Below are positions 41,457 through 49,020 of a stretch of DNA of 64,000 bases, one piece after another. Positions within the stretch are counted from its first letter, which is position 1. Every line of letters begins with the position of its first letter. The stretch covers positions 62,001 through 126,000 of the forward strand of contig JAWKPF010000004.1 in NCBI GenBank assembly GCA_041390825.1, written 5' to 3'. The position numbers were made by a program, and so were the translations under genes. Under the pieces are notes generated by a model. It did not search any database, had not been told where the DNA came from, and was given only the letters and a program-made list of their open reading frames with translations. This DNA comes from Thermomicrobiales bacterium (GTDB lineage Bacteria > Chloroflexota > Chloroflexia > Thermomicrobiales > UBA6265).

Positions 41457-42443
41457 CACGATCCCGCGGAAGGGACGCGTCGCCTCGGGCAGGCGCTCGT
41501 TCTGCGCCCGCCTGTTCCTGGGCCGTCGCGGCAGGCTCGCACGGAGATGCGAAGCCTGGGATGGACGGAGAATCTGCATCGGGCACTACGGGATGCGGTT
41601 CAGATTTTGGGATTTCCACGATGCGTTGACGGCCGAAACGTCCAGAAGTGGCGCCTGCTCCGGAGTCGGCCAGGAGTCGACGGGATGGGCCGTCGATGTG
41701 CTGCGATGTCTCACCGTTGAAGCGCTGGGCTATACCTCTTTTGTTCGGAGCACATACGCGCCAGTATGGCTATCGTGCTCGTCGAGCGTTCAGGTGGAGG
41801 CATCTCGGGACGGTCTCGACTCTTCTGCAATCTGCCCTAACCTGGATTTTTTCGTATTCTCCGGTCACGCCCATTTCCTCACGTCGGCGCAGGCCACCGT
41901 GCCTGCCCTTCCCTCCTCACGAAGCGCTGCAGCCCTCCGTGGCTGCTGTCTGACAGCGTCAAGAGCAGCCACGGAGGGCTGCGGCTACGGGGATTGGGGA
42001 CAGGAGCAGCCACGGAGGGCTGCGGCTACGGGGATTGGGGACAAGAGCAGCCAGGGAGGGCTGCGGCTACGGGGTTGGTGGGGCAGCCACGGAGGGCTGC
42101 GGCTACGGGGTTGGTGGGGCAGCCACAGAGGGCTGCGGCTACGGGGATTGGGGACAAGCGCAGCCACGGAGGGCTGCGGCTACGGGGTTTGGGGAAAGGA
42201 GGAATCTAGTATGAATGCTCCGGGCCAAGCTCCTCGGCAATCGCCTGGAGTTCGTAGCGGAGCGGCCACGCCTGGTCAGTTCACGTCGGATCGAGCCAGG
42301 GTGTCGATTCCCAAAATCCGAACCAAACCGGCACTACGGGTGTATTGCGTTCCTGCGGTATTCCCGCTAACATCCCAACAATATGTCAGGTCAACAATGA
42401 AATAGTGGGTCGCCGCAAGGCGATACGTCCCGGGGGTGGTTCC
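41457..42443. other. gene-free stretch: split composite repeat and tandem REP array
   Basis: About 990 bp. An inverted copy of the composite repeat lies here in two parts (41608-41737 and 42233-42330), with about 495 bp inserted between them. The insert carries six tandem REP-like units. I see no real gene; frames through the array are repeat translations. Confidence 0.75.
41965..42196. repeat. six-unit tandem REP array
   Basis: Units begin at 41965, 42006, 42047, 42083, 42119 and 42160, giving periods of 41, 41, 36, 36 and 41 bp. Each has GCAGCC, a short loop and GGCTGC followed by GGCTAC; read on the other strand this is GTAG followed by a hairpin. An inverted single copy of the hairpin is at 41929-41946. 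Confidence 0.9.
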
Positions 42444-44030
42444 ATGCATCGTCGTTCTCCCCATGTTCCCGTTGGCGTTGTGCTTCTCCTTCTCATGTCG
42501 TTGCTGACGCCTCTTCTGGCGCCTCCCGCCGCTTCGGCGCAATCGGCTGGAAGCTGGTTCGTCTATCACCAGATCACCAATTTGCCGGAGGGTTCCGGCT
42601 CGGTCGGCTATCCCGTGCTGAGTGGCGATGGCGCCACCGCCGTCTTTAGCCAGGCGCCCGGAACAGGAGATCCTGCCACCCCGAACCGCATCTTCACCAT
42701 CGGGTCCGATGGGAGCGGGATGACCGAGGTCGATTCGTATGCGCCGCTTTGCGCGTGTGGCGCAGTCGTCGACATCAGCAACGATGGCGGCACGGTGGTC
42801 TCGACCGACAGCGTGCAGGTGCGCATCGCCGATGCCAGAGGCGCGCGCGGACTCGTGACGCTGGCAAGCGGCGAGATCAGCGGTGTGGTCATCTCCGGCA
42901 ACGGGCAGACCGTGTTCATGATCGTGCGGCGCGACACCTCCACCAGCGACAACACGCTCTCTATCCCGCGGGGGATCTGGGCCATCGACGTGAGTGGAGC
43001 GAATCTGCGGCAATTGGTCGATGCAAACGACATCGCCGCGGCAGTCGGAGTGACGGTCGAAGAGACCGGATGCTGTTTCCATTCCGATGGACATCCGATC
43101 GATGCCTCTGACGATGGAGGGAGGGTCGTCTTCGCCGCGTATGCCGCCGGGTTCGAACGCTTCTTTTCCACGGACGGCAGTGGCGGCAATCTCGTGCAAC
43201 TAGGTGGGGAGCAGCAATACTCCATGCGGGTGGCGGTTAGCGGCGATGGCGCGTTGGCGGCCATCGACGGCACGCCAGTTGGGGCCACGTCGAACGAGGT
43301 GGCGGTGATCCCTGCCGGCGGGGGCGATGCGCGGGTGCTGACGGAGATGCCCTACTCGGGTTATGACGAACCGTTCCAGCTTACGACCACCGGAAACCGT
43401 TTGCTTGTGAGCTCGAACGGGCTTCTGTTCGACACGGACTCCGGAGACGCGGAGCTGCTGGGTGTTTCCATTGCCGGTGTCGGCGGCAATCACGAGGCCG
43501 TGCTGACCGACGGTCTTCCGCGAGGAACCATGGATGCGGAGGGACAACAGTTCCTCTATGTGATGCGCACGGTACGCTGCGCCGATTGCGCCAACCAGCA
43601 GGAACAATTGGCGACGATGGCGATCGATCCGGTCGATTTGGGAGCGGCCCCGGTGATCTCGAATGCAATCATCGAGCCCGCGGTGATTCTGCCCGATCAC
43701 GGTTCGGAAGCGGTGGTATCGGCGTCGATCTCGACCGATGGGCAGGTGCTCGGGGTGGGGTACGCGGCGTTGCTCGGCAGCGAGGTCGATCCCAACCTGG
43801 GCAGTGCGGTTGTGCTGTTCGATGACGGCACGAATGGCGATGCGGTTGCAGGAGACAGCACCTACACCATTGGGGGCATCATGCATGGGATTGTGGTTGC
43901 GCGGGACCCAGACACCGGGCCGCGCATCATCAGGCTAGCAGCGGAGATCGAAGACGCCAATGGCATGCGGCATGCCACCGCCGTCGACATCGGAACCCTG
44001 ACCGTGGACGATGCCGCCGCGAGCCGATGA
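42444..44030 (+). CDS. secreted TolB/WD40-like propeller protein
   Basis: 528 aa from MHRRSPHVPVGVVLLLLMSL. Sec signal peptide ending near AAASAQS. The body has repeated blocks of the type (V/I)SGDGxTxVFxS, DISNDGGTVVS, VISGNGQTVFM and DASDDGGRVVFAAY, which fit TolB-like beta-propeller blades. Cys pairs CACG, GCC and CADC may form disulfides. The last ~130 residues (from about EPAVILPDHGSEAVVSAS) look like a beta-sandwich. Likely a cell-surface or secreted protein of unknown role. The ribosome site is weak (GGGGGTGG). Confidence 0.75.
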   Translation: MHRRSPHVPVGVVLLLLMSLLTPLLAPPAASAQSAGSWFVYHQITNLPEGSGSVGYPVLSGDGATAVFSQAPGTGDPATPNRIFTIGSDGSGMTEVDSYAPLCACGAVVDISNDGGTVVSTDSVQVRIADARGARGLVTLASGEISGVVISGNGQTVFMIVRRDTSTSDNTLSIPRGIWAIDVSGANLRQLVDANDIAAAVGVTVEETGCCFHSDGHPIDASDDGGRVVFAAYAAGFERFFSTDGSGGNLVQLGGEQQYSMRVAVSGDGALAAIDGTPVGATSNEVAVIPAGGGDARVLTEMPYSGYDEPFQLTTTGNRLLVSSNGLLFDTDSGDAELLGVSIAGVGGNHEAVLTDGLPRGTMDAEGQQFLYVMRTVRCADCANQQEQLATMAIDPVDLGAAPVISNAIIEPAVILPDHGSEAVVSASISTDGQVLGVGYAALLGSEVDPNLGSAVVLFDDGTNGDAVAGDSTYTIGGIMHGIVVARDPDTGPRIIRLAAEIEDANGMRHATAVDIGTLTVDDAAASR

Positions 44031-44232
44031 TCGTTGCGCTCGATGCGGGCGGCTGTTTGTTCGCGAACCGGAGCGGGCGCAACTGGCAACTGAGATGATG
44101 TGATCACACTGCGGACCGGACACGCCTCCAACCGCGCAGTGAGCATCGATGCAGTTCTGCATGCGGATTCTGTCTGGCGGACGAACGCGGAGCAGGCGTT
44201 CACTGGGCAGTGTTCATTTTGCGGAAACCGAC

Positions 44233-44245
44233 GTATACTGTATAC
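44233..44245 (+). promoter_or_regulatory. palindromic operator GTATACTGTATAC upstream of the GntR gene
   Basis: Two GTATAC half-sites around one base, 61 bp before the GntR start codon. The palindrome contains a TATACT -10-like hexamer (44234-44239), with TGTTCA (44211-44216) at 17-bp spacing as a weak -35. FCD-type GntR proteins often bind short AT-rich palindromes over their own promoters, so autoregulation is likely. Confidence 0.6.
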
Positions 44246-44306
44246 AGGCACCTGTGTAGTTCGGCGAATCAACTGGAGGGGGCGTGCACGCGCACCGATC
44301 AGTGCT

Positions 44307-44975
44307 ATGACCACACCGATGAACACGAACACACTGGCTCAACAGGTCTACAGCCATCTGCGCGCCGGGATTCTCGACAACACCTACGCGCCCGGAAGCC
44401 CGCTGCCCGAAGAGGCGCTTGCTGCCAGCTTGAATGTCAGCCGCGTTCCGGTGCGGGAGGCCCTCCGCCGCCTTTCCGCCGAGGGGCTCATCGTCATCAA
44501 GCCCCGACAGGGCGCCACGGTCTCGGAACTCACGTCGAAGCAGTTTCTCGATGCCTACCAGGTGCGCGAAGCGCTGGAGGTGCTGGCGGTCCGGCTGGCC
44601 GCGCCGCGGCTTACCGCGGACGATCTCGATCAGCTCGATGCGCTTCAGCAGGCAATGCACCTGGCGGCCGATGCGAACGATGCCGAGGCCTTTTTTGGCG
44701 TCAATGCCGAGTTTCACGGCTTTCTGGTCGACAAGGCCGACAATGGCGATCTGAAGTCGATCTACAAGAGTCTCATAGACCGCATGCGCCGCTATCGCAC
44801 ACCGTCGCTCGATCTTCGCGGCGGCATGGCGGAATCGATCGACGAGCATGCCGCGATTCTGCGCGCCATTCGCGCGGGAGATAGCGGCGAAGCCGCGCGC
44901 CTGATGGCGCAGCATATTCATGTTCCCCAAAGCGTTGTCGAGGAAGATCTGGAAGAGGAAGAAGGCCCCTCATGA
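44307..44975 (+). CDS. GntR-family transcriptional regulator, FCD subfamily
   Basis: 222 aa from MTTPMNTNTLAQQVYSHLRAG. Winged helix: PGSPLPEEALAASLNVSRVP and REALRRLSAEGLIVI, ending ATVSEL. The FCD effector domain from ~80 shows EALEVLAVRLAAPRLT, FHGFLVDKADN (metal-binding His) and EHAAILRAIRAGD. It heads the catabolic gene cluster, with its stop overlapping the next start (ATGA), and has a palindromic site upstream. It is the obvious candidate regulator of the cluster, sensing a small carboxylate or pyridine intermediate; that is inference from position. Confidence 0.9.
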   Translation: MTTPMNTNTLAQQVYSHLRAGILDNTYAPGSPLPEEALAASLNVSRVPVREALRRLSAEGLIVIKPRQGATVSELTSKQFLDAYQVREALEVLAVRLAAPRLTADDLDQLDALQQAMHLAADANDAEAFFGVNAEFHGFLVDKADNGDLKSIYKSLIDRMRRYRTPSLDLRGGMAESIDEHAAILRAIRAGDSGEAARLMAQHIHVPQSVVEEDLEEEEGPS

Positions 44976-46015
44976 CCACCGCCAAGTTTGGAGTCAACCT
45001 GAACAATCGGGAGCCGTTGATTGCGCCCGGGTATGGATTGCAGGATCTGCTCGATCTCTCGGTTGTGGTCGAAGAGAATGGGTTCGATTCGGTGTGGGTG
45101 GGAGATTCGCTCTTCTCGAAACCGCGCTGGGAGCCGATCAATGTGCTCTCGGCGATTTCGCAGCGGACGAAGAAGGTCAAGCTGGGCACGGCTTGCATGG
45201 TCTCCGGCACGCGCGACCCGCTCTACCTCGCGCTCGAATGGGCCACGCTCGATGCGCTTTCCAATGGACGGACCATTCTCGGCACGGGGATGGGGAATCC
45301 GGAAGAGGGGGTGCGGCGGGAGTACGAAGCGGTGCGGCTCGATTTCGAGAAGCGAGCCGCGATCTTCGAAGAAGGGCTCGATGCGCTGCGCCAGCTCTGG
45401 ACGACGGGCAAGGTCGATCTGGACGGCCAGTTCTACAAGTACGACAACATTTCCTTCTACTCGGGCACCGAGATGAAGCCGCTCGGCCCGGTGCAAACAC
45501 CACCGCCGATCTGGGTAGTCAGCAATCCGCGCCTAACGGTGGGCAATAAAGAGGAAGCCAAGACGGAAAAAGTCATCAGCAAGGCCGCCCGGCGCATCGC
45601 CCGGTATGGCGATGGCTGGATGACCTGCTGCCGCGCGCGTCACCCAGAGGAGTTTGCCGCCCAATTGGCGCAGGTGAACGACGCGATCGAGGAAGCCGGG
45701 CGCGACCGGTCCGAGTTCGTGATGTCCTACCAGGTCACCATGAACATCGCCGACACGCGTGAAGAGGCGCACGCCGGAATCAACTCGTACATCAGCCAGT
45801 ACTACCCCGAGCTCAGCAAGGCGATGGACCTGCTGGAATGGGGCCCGATCGGCACCCCGGACGACGTGATCGCGTGGTTGAAGACCTTCCAGGAGGCCGG
45901 GGTGGACTACTTTGTCTGCCGCTTCGGCTCGCTCGACCAGTTCGGACAGGTCGAGCGGTTTGCAAAGGAAGTGTTGCCGGCGTTCGCCGGGGCGGAAATA
46001 GGAAATCGGAAATAG
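44972..46015 (+). CDS. LLM-class flavin-dependent oxidoreductase
   Basis: 347 aa, start overlapping the previous stop. Luciferase-like TIM barrel: MTTAKFGVNLNNREP, ENGFDSVWVGDSLF, VKLGTACM, RTILGTGMGNPEEGVRREY and YGDGWMTCC. Members use F420 or FMN and act as monooxygenases or dehydrogenases. In this cluster it could supply a ring-hydroxylating or ring-opening step; unproven. The C-terminal AEIGNRK is encoded by a GGAAATA heptamer array and is therefore probably not functional sequence. Confidence 0.88.
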   Translation: MTTAKFGVNLNNREPLIAPGYGLQDLLDLSVVVEENGFDSVWVGDSLFSKPRWEPINVLSAISQRTKKVKLGTACMVSGTRDPLYLALEWATLDALSNGRTILGTGMGNPEEGVRREYEAVRLDFEKRAAIFEEGLDALRQLWTTGKVDLDGQFYKYDNISFYSGTEMKPLGPVQTPPPIWVVSNPRLTVGNKEEAKTEKVISKAARRIARYGDGWMTCCRARHPEEFAAQLAQVNDAIEEAGRDRSEFVMSYQVTMNIADTREEAHAGINSYISQYYPELSKAMDLLEWGPIGTPDDVIAWLKTFQEAGVDYFVCRFGSLDQFGQVERFAKEVLPAFAGAEIGNRK

Positions 46016-46433
46016 GAAATGGAAAGCGGGGCTGCTGAGGTCAAGGATTTCACCGATCTCCGCGTTTGGCGCGGTGCAATGGAGTTGGCCGAAGAGGTGT
46101 ACCGACTGACCTGGACGTTTCCGAAACAGGAGCAATATGGACTTTCGAATCAACTCCAGCGCGCGGCGGTCTCAGTGCCATCGAACATCGCTGAGGGGCA
46201 TGGAAGAAGCCAGTCCGGGGAATATGTCCGTTTTCTGAATATCGCCCGTGGTTCGCTTGCCGAGATCAAGACACAGCTCATTCTGGCGACCCGTCTCGGA
46301 TACACAACGGAACCGGCATGCGGAATCTTGATTGTCAAGATCGATGACCTGCGTCGTCAGATAGGAGCATTGCGAACAGCAATCGAACGCCACAACGGAA
46401 GATAACGATTTCCGATTTCCCATTTCCTATTTC
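45994..46433. mobile_element. candidate heptamer-bounded element carrying a four-helix-bundle gene
   Basis: Left arm 45994-46021: GGAAATA, GGAAATC, GGAAATA, GGAAATG. Right arm 46406-46433: CGATTTC, CGATTTC, CCATTTC, CTATTTC, i.e. the same family inverted, four units each. The enclosed gene starts with the ATG of the last left unit, and its stop codon abuts the first right unit, so the 440-bp block is exactly array-gene-array. It interrupts the spacing between the LLM and M29 genes. Mobility is inferred from this geometry and from gene-less versions elsewhere in the window. Confidence 0.6.
46019..46405 (+). CDS. four-helix-bundle protein (S23/IVP family)
   Basis: 128 aa from MESGAAEVKDFTDLRVW. 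Family marks: DLRVWRGAMELAEEVYRL, FPKQEQYGLSNQLQRAAVSVPSNIAEG (from about residue 35) and the region around FLNIARGSLAEIKTQL. Such proteins form pentameric four-helix bundles. Relatives occur inside 23S rRNA intervening sequences, and a distant group acts as Avd in diversity-generating retroelements. No rRNA or reverse transcriptase is nearby. The flanking inverted heptamer arrays begin and end at its start and stop codons, which is the most unusual thing about it. Confidence 0.88.
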   Translation: MESGAAEVKDFTDLRVWRGAMELAEEVYRLTWTFPKQEQYGLSNQLQRAAVSVPSNIAEGHGRSQSGEYVRFLNIARGSLAEIKTQLILATRLGYTTEPACGILIVKIDDLRRQIGALRTAIERHNGR

Positions 46434-46459
46434 CGCTCATGCGAAAGGAGCACCAAGCA

Positions 46460-47467
46460 ATGGCCGAACTGAACAAAGGACTGCGACAAGACGCGGAGCT
46501 GATCGTTGGGTTGTGTATGTCGGTGGAGGCCGGCGATACGGTGACGATCATTACGGACAACGATCATCTGACCGAGGCGGATGCGCTGGCGCAGATCGTG
46601 GTGGAGCGCGGCGGGTTCCCGGTGGTGATGAACAACGAGTATCAGGTCAAGAAGGCGATTGCCGATATGACCTTCCCGATGGCTCCGCCGAAGAATCTGC
46701 ACCAGGCGATGGTGAATTCGGACGAGATCATCATCATCACGAATCTGGAATGGGCCAACCGCTTCGCCCATGTTTCGGCGGTGCGCGAATCGTGCGATGC
46801 CAACGCCAAGATCGCGTCGGTGGAAGAGGGGATCGGCACCTGGAACCTGACCGAGGCCGATATTCTGGATGCCACCAACCGCGCGGTCGCCGCGATCGAA
46901 GCGATGAAGGGCGCGAAGTGGTGCCATGTCACGTCGCCGGCAGGAACCGATCTGCGCGTGAACATCGAAGGCCGTCCGGCGCTGGAAGTGACCCCGATCA
47001 AGAAGCGCGGCCAGATGATGGGGCCGATTCCCCTCTGGTCGGAGGTCGCCTTCGCGGCGGTCGAGGACAAGACCGAAGGCCGCGTGGTGGTCGACGGCAT
47101 CATGCTTGGCATTGGCCTTCCGGGACAAACGCCGAACCCGATCGAATGGCGGGTGGAGAAAGGCAAGGCGGTCGCGATCGAGGGTGGCGAAGAGGCCGAG
47201 CGGCTCAAGGCGGTCATCAAGGACGTGCCGGGCGCCGATGTGATCGGCGAGTTTGCCTTCGGCACGAGCGAGAAGTCGCCGACCGGATCGCCATCGGAGA
47301 AGGGGTTGCTGGGCACGGTGCATTTCGCGCTCGGTGACAACCACAATGCCTATCCCGGCGGCCAGAACGTGAGCAAGCTCCATCTGGACGGCAACTGTCT
47401 GAACGCGTCGCTGATGATCGAGGACACAGGGGTGTATATCGTCAAGGATGGGAAGTGGGCGTTGTAG
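46460..47467 (+). CDS. M29/NicX-like metalloprotein (aminopeptidase T superfamily)
   Basis: 335 aa from MAELNKGLRQDAELIVGL, with AAAGGAG 9 nt upstream. The fold is that of M29 aminopeptidases and of 2,5-dihydroxypyridine 5,6-dioxygenase (NicX). Visible conserved points: SPAGTDLRVNIEGRPA, an acidic site in VIGEFAFG, then a His in GTVHFALGDN (about 288) and HxD in SKLHLDGNC (about 309). His and HxD are the metal ligands in both subfamilies. The sequence alone does not choose between peptidase and dioxygenase, but a setting of pyridine-catabolism genes and a molybdenum hydroxylase favours a NicX-type ring-cleaving enzyme. That assignment is inference. Confidence 0.7.
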   Translation: MAELNKGLRQDAELIVGLCMSVEAGDTVTIITDNDHLTEADALAQIVVERGGFPVVMNNEYQVKKAIADMTFPMAPPKNLHQAMVNSDEIIIITNLEWANRFAHVSAVRESCDANAKIASVEEGIGTWNLTEADILDATNRAVAAIEAMKGAKWCHVTSPAGTDLRVNIEGRPALEVTPIKKRGQMMGPIPLWSEVAFAAVEDKTEGRVVVDGIMLGIGLPGQTPNPIEWRVEKGKAVAIEGGEEAERLKAVIKDVPGADVIGEFAFGTSEKSPTGSPSEKGLLGTVHFALGDNHNAYPGGQNVSKLHLDGNCLNASLMIEDTGVYIVKDGKWAL

Positions 47468-47473
47468 GGCTTT

Positions 47474-47613
47474 GAGTCCGGAGTCCGGAGTCCGGAGTCC
47501 GGAGTCCGGAGTCCGGAGTTCGGAGTTCGGAGTCCAGGGTCCAGAGTTCGGAGTCCAGGGTCCAGAGTTCGGAGTCCAGGGTCCAGAGTCCGGGGTCCGG
47601 GGGCCTGGGGCCT
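47474..47613. repeat. twenty-unit heptamer array (GAGTCCG family)
   Basis: Twenty consecutive 7-bp units with no slip. Six GAGTCCG come first, then GAGTTCG variants. From 47530 a higher-order 21-bp period of three heptamers (GAGTCCA, GGGTCCA, GAGTTCG) repeats, before GGGTCCG and GGGGCCT units. It starts 7 bp after the stop of the M29-like gene and ends with GAGACGG. Longest array in the window. Confidence 0.95.
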
Positions 47614-47652
47614 GAGACGGTGGATAGAGACGAAACGAAGGTTCGGTAGACC

Positions 47653-48027
47653 ATGAACGGATCAAACGGTGGGGTGACGGTAGTCCCCCTCGACCAGGTG
47701 AACGAGATTCCGTTGCCGAATGGCAGCTGGAGCAAGATGATGCTGACGGGTGATTCCGTGGCTGGCATCGTCTCATCGTTGGGGTACTCGGTTTTCACGC
47801 CGGGGACCGAAATGACGATGGTTTCGCATGAGGTCGAGGAGGTCGCGTTCGTCGTCGCGGGGACGGGCGAGCTGCGCACCGAGCAGGGCGCGGTTCCCTT
47901 CTCGGCCGGCGACGCCGTGCATATCGCGCCCCATCTTTGGCACGCGGTGGTCAACACCGGTGACGACGACGTGATCATGGTCTTCGGATTTCCCTATCCG
48001 GCGTATCCCCCGACGGAGCGGAAATGA
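47653..48027 (+). CDS. cupin-domain protein
   Basis: 124 aa from MNGSNGGVTVVPLDQVNEIP. A single cupin barrel: motif 1 around SHEVEEVAFVVAGTGELRTEQG (about residues 59-80, His and Glu ligands), motif 2 in GDAVHIAPHLWHAVVNTG (about 86-103). It binds one metal and could be an isomerase, a dioxygenase, or a sensor of the pathway intermediate. Its place between the M29-like and aldolase genes ties it to the catabolic cluster. Confidence 0.85.
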   Translation: MNGSNGGVTVVPLDQVNEIPLPNGSWSKMMLTGDSVAGIVSSLGYSVFTPGTEMTMVSHEVEEVAFVVAGTGELRTEQGAVPFSAGDAVHIAPHLWHAVVNTGDDDVIMVFGFPYPAYPPTERK

Positions 48028-48040
48028 TGGTGACGGGCGT

Positions 48041-48166
48041 GGAAATAGGAAATAGGAAATAGGAAATGGCCAGAACGACGAGGGTTGCCGCGAGGCATCG
48101 ATGTTCAGGTGTGCGGCGCGAACCGCACGACCTTTCCCTTTCCCATTTCCTATTTCCCATTTCCAC
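48041..48166. repeat. gene-less inverted heptamer element (GGAAATA family)
   Basis: Left arm 48041-48068: three GGAAATA and one GGAAATG. Right arm 48132-48166: CTTTCCC, TTTCCCA, TTTCCTA, TTTCCCA, TTTCCAC, inverted. The 63-bp spacer contains a GTGCGG/CCGCAC hairpin. Looks like a non-coding version of the element at 45994-46433. It lies in the leader of the next gene. Confidence 0.85.
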
Positions 48167-48180
48167 CCGTGGAGCGCACC

Positions 48181-49020
48181 GTGTCTGATCAGTATCTTCG
48201 CGAGCAACTTGTTTGGGCGTGCCGGATTCTTGGCATGCAGGGCCATGGGGATTACACCCTGGGGCATGTCAGCGTGCGTGACGGCGACACGGTCATCATG
48301 AAACGCAACGGCATCGGCCTGGAAGAAGTGACCGACGACGCGCTGCTCACCATCGATCTGGATGGAAATCGGTTGGCGGGGAACGGCCCGGTCCATCTCG
48401 AATCGGTGCTGCATACCTCGGTTTACCGCGCCCGGCCGGATGTGCACGCGGTGGTGCACACGCACCCGCTCTACTCGACCGCTTTCGGCGCCACCGACGC
48501 CAAGCTGGAGATGATCAATCACGACGCGGTCCTCTTCTATGACGGATTGGCGTACTTCGACAAGACCGCCGAACTGATCATGACCCCGGAGCAGGGGGAA
48601 TCGGTGGCGGCGGCATTGGGCCAGAAACGCGTGGTGATCATGCGCGGGCATGGCGTGCTGGTCACCGGCAAGACGCTGCCCTGGGTGGTCTACACCGCGT
48701 TGACACTGGAGCGGGTGCTGCAGATTCAGTCGATCGCGCGCTCGTTCGGCGAGCTGACGCCGATGTCGGATGAGATGGCCAGTACGGTCTATCAGGACAA
48801 GTACCGTGACGAGTTCATCGGGAATTATTGGAACTACCTGATCCGCGAAGTGGAGCGTGCGGGGTACGCGCCGGACGACGAGAGGGCACGGAGGCCCTCT
48901 GCTACGAAAGATGCGGAGGGGGCCGGACACGCGCCGGACGACGAGAGGGCACGGAGGCCCTCTGCTACGGATGACGGGGCGGAGCGGTCGATGCGCGCGC
49001 CAGTTCGGGAGGTGGTCTGA
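48181..49020 (+). CDS. class II aldolase/adducin-family protein, candidate pyridine-carboxylate decarboxylase
   Basis: 279 aa from GTG reading (M)SDQYLREQLVWACRIL, with GGAG 8 nt upstream; longer frames run through the repeat and are not real. Metal ligands: HVSVRDGD region, VVHTHPLYSTAF (about 88-99) and MRGHGVLVTGKT (about 156). The family includes sugar-phosphate aldolases and, relevant here, 3-hydroxy-2-methylpyridine-4,5-dicarboxylate 4-decarboxylase of vitamin B6 breakdown. With 4-pyridoxolactonase and other B6 genes nearby, the decarboxylase role is plausible. The last ~45 residues include a direct repeat of DDERARRPSAT that comes from a REP hairpin duplicated inside the gene. Confidence 0.75.
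   Translation: MSDQYLREQLVWACRILGMQGHGDYTLGHVSVRDGDTVIMKRNGIGLEEVTDDALLTIDLDGNRLAGNGPVHLESVLHTSVYRARPDVHAVVHTHPLYSTAFGATDAKLEMINHDAVLFYDGLAYFDKTAELIMTPEQGESVAAALGQKRVVIMRGHGVLVTGKTLPWVVYTALTLERVLQIQSIARSFGELTPMSDEMASTVYQDKYRDEFIGNYWNYLIREVERAGYAPDDERARRPSATKDAEGAGHAPDDERARRPSATDDGAERSMRAPVREVV
48881..48968. repeat. REP hairpin duplicated inside a coding sequence
   Basis: AGAGGGC ACGGAG GCCCTCT then GCTAC, at 48881-48905 and 48944-48968, 63 bp apart. On the other strand each is GTAG plus hairpin. The repeat is in frame and extends the C-terminus of the aldolase-family protein. Confidence 0.85.

Noticed and set aside
41985..42167. Minus-strand ORF with repeated RSRSPPWLPHQP
   Set aside because: It is only the translation of the tandem REP units; no ribosome site or conserved start.
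41965..42196. Regular 36-41 bp periodicity suggesting a CRISPR array
   Set aside because: The units are near-identical throughout with no unique spacers, and no cas gene is present; it is a tandem REP array.
45994..46433. Diversity-generating retroelement, because the four-helix-bundle protein resembles Avd
   Set aside because: No reverse transcriptase, template repeat or variable repeat is present within the window.
48085..48180. Upstream ATG start for the aldolase-family gene
   Set aside because: The added residues translate the heptamer arm and spacer; the GTG at 48181 has its own ribosome site and begins the conserved sequence.
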